A stretch of DNA of 33,967 nucleotides. It comes from an uncultured Clostridia bacterium (GTDB lineage: Bacteria > Bacillota > Clostridia > TANB77 > CAG-508). Below are positions 18,401 through 30,400 of this stretch, in pieces. Below the pieces are notes generated by a model that saw nothing but the letters and a program-made list of their open reading frames with translations, ran no database searches and was not told the origin of the DNA. Made by a program: the position numbers and the translations under genes. Position 1 is the first letter of the stretch. Each line of letters starts with the position of its first letter. The stretch is from positions 1-33,967 of the forward strand of contig CANQZP010000004.1 in the NCBI GenBank assembly GCA_947628395.1. Reading direction: 5' to 3'.

Positions 18401-21400
18401 GATGTTTATAATACTGGAAATATAATTAATAATAATTCATCTAACGTTTATATTGCAGGTGTAGTTGGAGCAAGTTATGGTGGAGGATATTATAAAAAAG
18501 TTTATAATACAGGTAATATAAATACTACAAATGGTGCTAGTTCTGATGTAGGAGGTATAGTTGGAAATTTAAATACAAAAATGAGTTTTATTGACATAGA
18601 AAATAAAGGGAATATTGATGTAAATGAAATTACAGGTGGAAGTAGTTCATATATAGGAGGAGTAATAGGACAAGATACAGGAGGCTCATCTGTAGAATAT
18701 ACTCGTAATAGTGGAAAAATAAATATAACTTCAAAAAGTAATGTCCAAAACTATATAGGTGGTATATTAGGATTTCATTATGGAACACTTTCTAATTCAT
18801 ATAATACAGGAAGTATTCATGCAAATCGTGGAGAAAGTGAAGAGGAAACTCCTTGCACATTTTATGCAGGTGGACTTATAGGACATTGTTCATCAGGAGA
18901 AAATAAAACTATTAGTGATTGCTATAATAAAGGAGAAGTTATTATTCAAAGTAAATCTATATCTACATCTAGTCAAAATTATATAGGTGGACTATTTGGA
19001 CAGAATATAGGATATAGTGTAAGTAATTGTTATAATATAGGTAAAGTATCAGCTTTAAATATCGACGGTCAAGCATACACTGGTGGTATATCAGGTCAAA
19101 TCAGTGGAAATATTACAAAATGTTATAATATTTCAAACATAGAAGTAACGGCTAGTAATATGGTATATTCTGGAGGTATTATTGGTCTTACAAGTGGTAG
19201 CGGTAAAATATCTGAATGTTATGATGTTGGAAATATATCTGCTAATAGTACTACTAATTGTGTTTATGTTGGTGGCGTAGCTGGAAATAATCTATGCAAT
19301 ATTGAAAATTGTTATCAATCAGGAACTATAAATGCTACAGGTGCAAGTGGTTCTGGAAATTATATAGGTGGAATAACTGGACTTAGCCCATCAAATGGTA
19401 ATATTAGTGGATGTATACATAAAGGAGATATAACTGTTAATACGAAGACACCTGCATATATTGGTGGAATTAATGGTAATTTAGTAGGAGGAAAAGTATC
19501 TAACTCTAAAAATACAGGAAATATAACAGGAGCAGGCGTAGGAAGCGTATATATAGGTGGAATTAATGGTAATGCTACAGTTAGTACAGAAAATTGTAGT
19601 AATGAAGGTAATATTATTGGTACTTCCACAGGTCAGGGATGTTATGGAGGAATAAATGGACAAATATCTGGACTTATTAATGTTACAAATTGTAGCAATA
19701 CAGGTAACGTTACAGGAACATCTGCATCGCCTAGCTATGTAGGTGGTATTAATGGAGCTTTACATGGTAGTAAGCCTGAGAATGTTGTAAGTGAATGTAA
19801 TAACTCAGGTAAAATAGAAGGTGATTCATCAAGTGCTTATGTTTTTGTTGGAGGAATTAATGGTCAAGCAACATCACCAGTAAAGTCTTGTAAAAACATA
19901 GGATATATAGTATCTGAATCGAAATTAGAATCAGAAACTGTTGGTGCGCCACCTAGATATGTTGGAGGAATAAATGGTCAACTTAATGGTGCAAGTGTCT
20001 CAGAATGTAATAATACAGGTAAAGTAAATGTAACATCTACAGGTGAAGTATATATCGGAGGAATTAATGGTCAAAATCAAGGAGGAGCAGTTTCAAATTC
20101 GAATAATATAGGTGATATTGAAGGATTATCAACTCAAGCACCTGTATATTCTGGTGGTATTAATGGAAAACAATCTAATATAACAAGCGGTTCATATAAT
20201 AGTGGAAATATAAAATCAACTTCAAAAGTTGTTGTATATTCTGGTGGTATAACAGGATTATTAGAAAAATCAAGTCGTATAACAGATTCTAATAATAAAG
20301 GAAATATAGAATCAACAGTTACTAACGAAACACCAACTGAATATGTTGGTGGTATTGTCGGATATATTGGAGATAGTAATCCTGAAGCAGTAAGTAATTG
20401 TTATTACTTAAGTTCTATTACTATAAAGGGTAATCCAAAAAATGAATATGGAACAAGCAAAGAAACAATAGAAGATAATAATATTGATAAAAATATAACT
20501 ACTCCAGATATTGAAGATAATTACAAAGAATTATCAGAAGTTGTAAAGGATAACAATTGGAAAGAAAATTCAGAATCTGAAGATGGATATCCAGAATTAA
20601 AATTTGATATCCCAGTAGTAGAAAAAGTATTAACAGTAAGTTCTATAGATGATTTAGTAAATTTAGCAATTTCAATAGAAGACGGAGAAACATATGCTGG
20701 AGAGAAAATTACTTTAACTAAAGACTTAGATTTTAATGATAAAGAAGAATTAAAATCTAACTTTACAGGAATTGGAACTCAAAGAATATTTAGTTTTTAT
20801 GGAGAATTTGATGGACAAGACTTTACAATAAAACATGCACCTACCTCAATATTTAGATATGTAATTGGTGGAAATATACATAATCTTAACGTTAAAGATG
20901 GGGGGTCAATAGTTGATACTGGTGAAGAAGTAACTATATCAAATTGTTCTTTTGAGGGTAATGTAACTTCTATACTTAATGTTTCTACAGGTGGTATTGC
21001 TAATACTGTAAGTAATAATTCAACTATAGAAAATTGTTATACAAAAGGAACTGCAACAAATCTCAATGGAGGAATTGTAGGTAGTGTTACAGGTGGCGGT
21101 ACAATTAAAGATTGTCACAATGAAATGGAAATAACAAGTAATATGTCTACAGGTGGTATAAGTGGATCTGGAGGAACAATAATAAATTGTTATAATACAG
21201 GAGATATAACAGTTGAAAGAGGTATGAGTAATTCTAATGGATCTGGAGGTGCAAGTGCAGCTGGAATTGTAGTAGGAAATGCTACAATATATAATTCACA
21301 TAACTTAGGAGATATTTCTGTTAAGAGTTCATTAACTGCGAATAGTTCAACAGATGTACATGTATCTGTAAGTGCAGGTGGAATATGTTCTTCTGGAACA

Positions 21401-24400
21401 GCTATAAACTGCTATAATACAGGAACAATTACTGCAGAAGGAAGTGCTACATGGACTGATTCTAGAAATAGTGGAAGAGGCTCTCATTACTGTTATGTAT
21501 ATTGTGGTGGAATATCAGGTAGTGGTAGTGCAGAAGATTCATATAATAGTGGAATAGTAAAATCTAAATCAAGTTTTACATTAACAACCACTAACACTAA
21601 TAGCGGTTTACTTAAAGGCGATGCGCGAAGCTTTGCAGGAGGTGTTGTTGGAGAATTTAGCAATACAATTACAAGATGTTATAATTCAGGTGTAGTTACA
21701 AGTGAAGCAAATACTCCAAGTAAAAATGTATTTACATATAGCTTGGCAGGAGGTGTTGCTGGTTACACAGGTAATAACGCGATTATAAATGATTGTTACA
21801 ATACTGGAGATGTTACAAGTAATAATACTACTAACGTTAATAAAGCAAATAGTGATTATTATTCTTATGAAGATATATCTGGTGCTGGAGGTATATTGGG
21901 AGGCTTTGATATTAATAGGGCTCAAAATACAAATGTAAGTAATTCATATAATACAGGAGATCTAACTGCAGAAGCAAGTAAAGAAGGAATAAATTATGCT
22001 GGACCTATTATTGGTACTATAATAAATAGCCAAGGTTATATTACAGATGAAACAAATAGATTTGGATTAGAAAATAATATTGATAATTCATATTATTTAG
22101 ATAGTAAAAAAATAGATAGTACAAATAAGAATGAATTTGGAATACCAGCGTCAGACTACGATTTAAGAAGCGAAGCATTATATAATAAATTAAATGTAGA
22201 CAATATATGGCTTCATGACGGAAGAAATTATCCTACTTTACCTAAAGTAATTTTATCAGAATTATCAGAAGGTACTTCAATTGATATTAAAAATACACAA
22301 GCAACATACTTCATTCACGCATCATACACAGGAGAAGGTAGTATAAAAATTGATGAAGATCCTACAGAAGCTGAAAATCCTGTAGATGTAGAAGAAAGAA
22401 AATATGGTGAAAGCAATACTAAGAAAATAACAATAACACCAGCTGAAGGTTATACTATTAGTAGTATTACAATAAATGGTGAACCTGTAAATCTTACAGA
22501 AGAAGAAAAAGAATTATTTGTAATAGAGCCTAATCACTTTACAAATATAGATGAAGATAAAAACATAGTTATAACATTTACAAATATAAAGAAAATGTTT
22601 ACAATTGAGAAAAAAGGTGAAGATGATAAACCTCTTGAAAATGCAACTTTTGAAATTGTAAATAAAGAAAATGAAAAAGATAAATACACTGTAGTAACAG
22701 ATAAAGAAGGAAAAGCAGAAGTAATAGTTAAAGATTATGGAACTTATACTGTAAAAGAAACAGTAGCACCAGAACATTATATATTATCTGATAAATCAGA
22801 AGATATTACTCTATCAGCAGAAAAAAATGATTCACAATTAATATCATTTGATAATACTAAAAAAGCTACATTAACAGTACATCATTACTTAAAAAATACA
22901 CAACATAGAGTAGCACCAGATCAAGTATCTGAAGGAAATCCAGAAGATACATACACAACATTACCACATTATGATTTAGATGGATTAGAATTAGCAAAAG
23001 ATGAAAGTGGTGAATACATACTTCCTAAAGAAACTTCTGGTACTTATGGAAGTGAATCAAAAGAGATTGAATATTTCTATGAACCAAAAGAAGTAGAATT
23101 ATTAATACATCACTACAGAGAGGGAACAGAAGAAGAAGTACATGAAGATACAGTTGAAAAATTCCAAGGTGAAGTAACATTTAGCCAAAATGATGAAAGT
23201 TACAGTATTAATACAAATAGTCCATATAATCCAAGTGGAAATAAAGAATACTTAGAATTATTAGATAAATATATTTGTACAGGTTTAAGTTTCACAGATA
23301 AAATTACTGATGAGACTACAGATAAAAATGTAGAAGAACAAATTAATATTACAGGAAGTAGTGAACTTACATATTATTATATAGACAGAGAATATGACAT
23401 AACTACAAAGATTAAGAAACATACAGAAAATGTATTTGATATAATGTCTGGAAGTATGAAAGATGTAGATGTTGAAGGTGGAGAGATAACCGGAGATTAT
23501 ACTAAGGAATATACTGAAGAAGAAGGTATTAAATACGTTGAAACAGTAAAAATAGATGAAAATCAAGAAAACGTAATAAATATTAAACCTAATGAAACTT
23601 ATGATATAAAATCTATAAAAGTTACAAGTGGAGAAAAACCAGAAGAAACTATATATGAAAAAGATACTAAAGAAGATAATGCAGGATATACAAAATTAGA
23701 TGATGGAAGTATAAATATTAATAATTTCCAAAAAGTACGTGAGGATAAATTAGTAGTTGCTGAATTTGAAAGAAAACAAGGAAATGTAATTATTCATCAT
23801 AAATTAAAAGGATCTGAAAAACCAGTTCCATCAAAAACAGGTGAAACAGTTGGAGATAAAACACTTAAAGGATATGTTGGTGATGAATATATTGCATATG
23901 CAAGTGAAGATGTATCTATTCTATATAAAGTAGATTCAGTTGATGGTGATGTTAATGGAGAATATAGTGAAGAACAGAAGGAAGTAACATATTATTATGT
24001 ATTAAAAGATGCAGAAATTACACATACTCTTGAAAAAGAAGCACCAGAATTCTTAACAGAAGAAGGCGGAAAAGTTAAATACGAAATTAAATATAATGCG
24101 ACAATAAAAGACTTTAAAGGAAATGCAACAATTACAATAGAAGATACTCTTCCATACAAAATTGATAAAGATAATTCTGATTTAGCTGAAGGAGACTACA
24201 ATGGAGATAAGACTATAACATGGACAATAAAAGAAAATGAGATAGATACTGAGAAAGCTCAAGAAGCTAAAACTATATCTATAACAAAGACAATATATGT
24301 TACTTATAAAGATGATAGTATGCCTGTAATAGGTGAGATAGTAAATCATGTAAAAACTAAAATTCACCTAGATACAACTGAGCAAGATAAAGAAACTGAA

Positions 24401-27400
24401 AAAGATTCAGAACCATCAAAACTAGACTATAAGATAGATATAAGTGGAACAAAAACTTGGGAAGATAATGAAACTCAGAAGAAAAGAAGACCAGAAAATA
24501 TCACTATAGAATTATTAAGAGATGGAACAAAAATTGCTGAAAAAACAATAGATAATAGTGATAATGCTAAATATGATTTTGAACAATTACAAAAATATGA
24601 TGCAGAAGGAAGAGCTTATAATTACACAGTAAAAGAAAAAGAAGAATCACATTTCTATACTCCAAGTGTAGAAGGATATAATATAAAAAATAAATTCACA
24701 AGGCCAGAAGATAAGAAAGATATAACAGCTAAAGTTGTATGGGAAGATGAGCAAGATGAATACGGAGAAAGACCAGACAGTGTTAAAATTAAAATTAAAG
24801 ACGGAGAAGAAGAAGTAGAAACAGTTACAGTAACAGAAGAAGAAGGCTGGCAACATACATTTAATGAATATGTGTATAATGAGAATGGTGAAGAGATAAC
24901 TTATACGATTGACCAAGAAGAGTCTTCTCCTGGTGAATTGAAATATTATCATACTGATATAGATAATACTAAGTATGTAATTACAAATACATTAAATGAT
25001 GTACAGATAGATCAAGAACTAACAAAGACAGCTGTTCCAACAGTAACTAATGAGGAAGAACCAATAGAATATACAATTACATATCATGGAGTAATTAAAG
25101 ACTTTGAAGGAGATGCAGAAATTAAAATAGTAGATACTCTTCCTTATGAGATAGATGAAGATGGTTCAAGTATAGGTGATGGACATTATGATAAAGACAA
25201 GAAGACTATAACATGGACTGAAACAAGGAAAAATATTAACACTAAAGAAAAAGGTCAAGACGAAGTTATTGATATTACCAAAACAATAAAAGTACTTTAT
25301 AAAGATATAAATGTAATAGCTCCGATAGTTAACCAAATAGAAGGTACAGCAACATTTAGCACTACACCTAGAGAGAAAAAAATCGAGCCAAAACCTACAG
25401 AAATTACTCCAGATTATAAAGTTAGTATAAGCGGAACAAAAACTTGGGAAGACAATGATACACAGAAGAAAAGAAGACCAGAAAATATCACTATAGAATT
25501 ATTAAGAAATGGAACAAAAATTGCTGAAAGAGTAATAAATAATAGTGATAATGCTACATATGATTTTGGAGAATTACAAAAATATGATGAAAAAGGAATA
25601 GCATATAATTATACAGTAAGAGAAAAAGAAGAATCACATTTCTATACTCCAAGTGTAGAAGCGGGAACATATAACTTAAAAAATAAATTCACAAGACCAG
25701 AAGATAAGAAAGATATAACAGTTAGAGTTGTATGGGAAGATGAGCAAGATAGATATGAGGAAAGGCCAGACAGTGTTGAGGTTAAAATTAAAGATGGAGA
25801 AAAAGTAGTAGAAACAGCTACAGTAACAAAAGATGAAAGCTGGAAACATACATTTAATGTATATGTATATAATGAAAATGGTGAAGATATAACTTATACA
25901 ATTGACCAAGAAGAGTCATCTCCTGGTGAATTGAAATTCTATCATACTGATATAGATAATACTGAGTATGTAATCACAAATACGTTAAATGATGTACCAA
26001 TAGATCAAGAGCTAGAAAAGACAGCTGTTCCAACAGTAACTAATGAGGAAGAACCAATAGAATATACAATTACATATCATGGAGTAATTAAAGACTTTGA
26101 AGGAGATGCAGAAATTAAAATAGTAGATACTCTTCCTTATGAGATAGATGAAGATGGTTCAAGTATAGGTGATGGACATTATGATAAAGACAAGAAGACT
26201 ATAACATGGACTGAAACAAGGAAAAATATTAACACAGCAGAAGATGGCGAAGAAGTAATTGATATTACAAAAACAATAAAAGTACTTTATAAAGATATAA
26301 ATGTAATAGCTCCAATAATCAATAAAATAGAAGGTACAGCAACATTTAGTACTACACCTAGAGAGAAAAAAATCGAGCCAAAACCTACAGAAATTAATCC
26401 AGATTATAAAGTTAGTATAAGCGGAACAAAAACTTGGGAAGATAATGATACTCAGAAGAAAAGAAGACCAGAAAATATCACTATAGAATTATTAAGAGAT
26501 GGAACAAAAATTGCTGAAAGAACAATAGATAATAGTGATAATGCTAAATATGATTTTGGAGAATTACCAAAATATGATGCAGAAGGAAGAGCTTATGAAT
26601 ATACAGTAAAAGAAAAAGAAGAATCACATTTCTATACTCCAAGTGTAGAATCTGGAACATATAACTTAAAAAATAAATTTACAAGGCCAGAAGATAAGAA
26701 AGATATAACAGCTAGAGTTGTATGGGAAGATGAGCAAGATAGATATGGGGAAAGACCAGATAGTGTTAAGATTAAAATTAAAGATGGAGAAAAGGTAGTA
26801 GAAACAGCTACAGTAACAAAAGATGAAGAATGGCAACATACATTTAATGTATATGTGTATAATGAAAATGGTGAGGACATAACTTATACAATTGATGAAG
26901 AAGAATTTACTAAAGAAGATTTGAAGTATTATACTATAGATGTAAATAATGGAACATACACTATTACAAATACCCTAAATCATGTTAATACAAATCAAGA
27001 ATTAGTAAAGACTGGACCTGAAAAAATTACTAAAGAGGGAGAAGCTATTGAATATAATATTAAGTATAATGCAACAATAGATGACTTAAAGGGAAATGCA
27101 ACAATAAAGATTATAGATACTCTTCCATATAAAATAGATAGTTCAAAATCTCAGATAGCTGAAGGAGATTATGATGAAACAAATAAGACTATAACATGGA
27201 CTAAGATATTAGAAAATGTTGATACAGAAGCAGATGGCCCTCAAACAGTTGAAATTAATAAAACAATAAGATTATATTACAAAGATATAAATGTTGTAGA
27301 ACCGATAGTTAACAGAATAAAGAGTGAAGTTACTTATAGTAGCAGTCCACAGAAAGATGAAATAACACCTGATCCTACAGAAGTTATACAAGATTATAGA

Positions 27401-30400
27401 ATTTCAATACCTGTAAGGAAGATATGGACAGAAACTACAGATAAACAAAAACTGAAGAGACCAGAAAAAATTACAGTACAATTACTAAATGGAGATACAG
27501 TAGTTGATTCACATGATTTAGCTACAACTGATAATTTAGAGTATACATTTGAAAACTTACCAAAATATGATAAAAATGGTCAAGTTATAGACTATAAAAT
27601 CAAAGAGGTTGATTCAGGAAAATTCTATACTCCTGAAATTAACGGAAATAAAGATACTGGATTCGTTCTAAATAATGTGTTTGGAATAGACTCTAAACTA
27701 AATATAGATGCTAAAGTTGTATGGCAAGACGAAAATAATAGATATAGTGTAAGACCAAACAGCGTAATTATAGTAATAAAAGATGAAAAAGGAAATGAAC
27801 AAACACAGACAGTAACAGATAGAGATGGATGGCATCATGAATTTGTATTAGATGAGTATGATGAAAATGGAGACGAAAAGACTTATGTAATTGGTGAAAA
27901 AGAGGTACATGAAGGTGAGTTGAAATATTACAAGATAGACTTAAATAATGAAAACTTTACAATTACAAATACATTAAATGATGTAGGTATAGATCAAACT
28001 TTACAAAAAGACGGACCAGATAGAATTACTGACGAGGGAGAGGCTATAGAGTATACAATTCATTATCATGGAACAATAAATAACTTAAAGGGAAGTGCTA
28101 CAATAGAAATAGTAGATACATTGCCTTATGAGATAGAAATTGGTTCTGATATTAATGGAGCAAGATATGACGAAACTAATAAGACATTAACATGGACAGA
28201 AAGAATTGATAATATTGATACAGAAGCAAATGGACCAAGAGATATTGATATAACTAAAATTATTAAAATCCATTACAAGAATTTAAATGTAGTAGGAAAA
28301 ATCGCAAATAATGCAAAAGCTACAGCTAAGTTTAATGTTACACCAAGAGAATATCCAGTAGATGCAAAAGTAAAAGAAACAGAGCAAGATTATAGAATCT
28401 CAATACCTGTAACAAAGAACTGGACAGAAACTACAGAAAAGCAAAAAGAGAAGAGACCACAAAGAATAACATTAGAGGTATTAAATGGTGAAACAGTAGT
28501 AGCATCACAAGATTTGGATACAAAAGATAATTTAGAGTATTCATTTGATGACTTACCAAAATATGATCAAGAAGGAAATGAAATAAAATATACAGTAAGA
28601 GAGAAAGAATCTGGATATTTCTATAGAGCAGAAGTAAGTGGAAGTCAAAACGCAGGATACACTGTAAATAATATATTTACAAAACCAAAAGATAAGGTAA
28701 AAGTAGATGCTAAGATAGAATGGGAAGACAATGATAATGAAGAAGAAACAAGACCAGACAAAGTAGTTGTTGTAGTAAAAGATGAGACAGGAAAAGAAGA
28801 AAGACAGACAGTAACTAAAGATGATGATTGGCATTATGAATTTACGCTAGATAAATATGATGAAAATGGTGACGAAAAGAAATATGCAATAGATGAAGAA
28901 GAGAAGAATCCAGGAGACTTAAAATATTATTCAAAAGAAGTGGATGATACTACATATACTATAACAAATACTCTTGGAGATAATGAAAAATCAATTACAG
29001 TAAACAAGGTATGGAATGATAATAATAATTTATATGAAAGAAGACCATCAAGTGTAATAGTAGAATTATATGGCGATGGACAAAAAGTACAAGAAAAGCT
29101 AATAACTCAAAGAGATAATTGGCAATGTACATTTGATAAATTAAAGAATATAAATTATAAGACAGATTCAGAAATTGTATATACAGTACAAGAAAAAGAA
29201 GCAGTAAAAGGTGATTTGAAATTCTACCAAGGAGTAATAGAAGGATACACAATAACAAATAACTTTAGAGTCCCAGACGATACAGAAGATATAGTAGTAA
29301 GAAAAGAATGGACAAGAGATGAAGAATACAAAAACGAATATAGACCAAAAAGTATAGTAGCAATTCTATATGGAGATGGGGTAGAAGTAGCAAGAGGAGA
29401 AATAACAGCAGCAAATGGATGGCAATATACATTTAAACCAAGAAAATATAATGAAGTGACAGGAAAAGAAATTGTATATACAATAGATGAGACAGAGAAA
29501 AACGAAGGAGAACTATCGGCATATACTAAGAGCATAAGTGGATTCTTAATCAAGAACAAATTTACATTAATAGATCCTAAATATGAATGTGAAATAGAAA
29601 AAGACGGACCAGATGCGATAACATCAAGAGATGAGGTATTAAATTATTCAATAAGATATCAAGCAAAAGTAGATGATTATGAAGGAGATGCAAAGGTATT
29701 AATTGTAGATGAATTACCATACGAGATAGATGAAGCAAGGTCAAACATAGGCGGAGGAGTTTATGATAGAGAGAAAAAGACAATAACATGGACAGAAGAA
29801 ATAAAAGACATAAATACATTTGAATATGGAACTAGAATCATAGACTTCACAAAGAATTTCAGAGTGGTATTCAAAGATATAGATATAACAAAAGCAAAAT
29901 TAGTAAATAAGGCACATGGCGAGTTATATTTAGGAAAAGAGCCAATTGTAATAGAAGCAGAATCAAAGGAAACAGATGTAAAATTGAAATTTAATCTAGA
30001 TGTAGAAAAGGATATAGTAAGAATATTACTAAATGGCCAAGATGTACAAATAAGTGATCCAAAACTATCAAAAGTAGCAGTACATAGAAAAGAAGTAAAT
30101 AATGCGCAAATACAAGCAGAATATGTAATAAGAGTAATTAATACAGAAAGCTTAAGTGGAGAGGCAACAATAGTAGATGAGTTACCAAAAGATATGAGGT
30201 TTGTAGCAGAAGAAAGTGATCCAAGATGGGTAGTAAGTGAAGGAGGAAAACTAAGAGCAAAAACAGGAAACATACTACCAGGAGAAAGTACAGAGCTAAG
30301 AGTAGTAGTAAAATGGATCGGAGGAGAAGATACATTTGGATTAAAATCTAACACAGCATATTTAGAAGAGTTAAAAGGAGAAGGCGATTTTAAAGAAGCA

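Larger units (their letters stand above)
24005..28982 (+). repeat. Five tandem 331-residue A-B-C triplet modules
   Basis: Copies begin near 24005, 25005, 25998, 26987 and 27988. Each has module A (an isopeptide/DUF11-like domain with VDTLPYEID or similar and an IVN near its end), module B (Cna-B; SGTKTWEDN, KKRRPENITIELL, YTVKEKEESHFYTP) and module C (Cna-B; VVWEDEQ, RPDSVKIKIKDG, YNENGEEITYTI, YVITNTLND). Copies 1-3 are very close to each other; copies 4 and 5 form a second subgroup (ISIPVTKNWTE). Two extra Cna-B units (28983-29574) and a sixth A-type unit (29575-29990) follow. Confidence 0.85.

Noticed and set aside
17063..20430. CRISPR array suggested by many short regular repeats
   Set aside because: The repeats are degenerate, in frame and code for GLUG units; there are no constant repeats with unique spacers and no cas genes.
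22600..22870. Frameshift or gene boundary between the GLUG part and the MucBP part of the giant gene
   Set aside because: The frame stays open without any stop, and a complete SpaA-like domain bridges the two parts; there is no ribosome site or promoter inside.
24005..28982. Transposon or insertion sequence suggested by long direct repeats
   Set aside because: The repeats are in-frame protein modules with no transposase or terminal inverted repeats.
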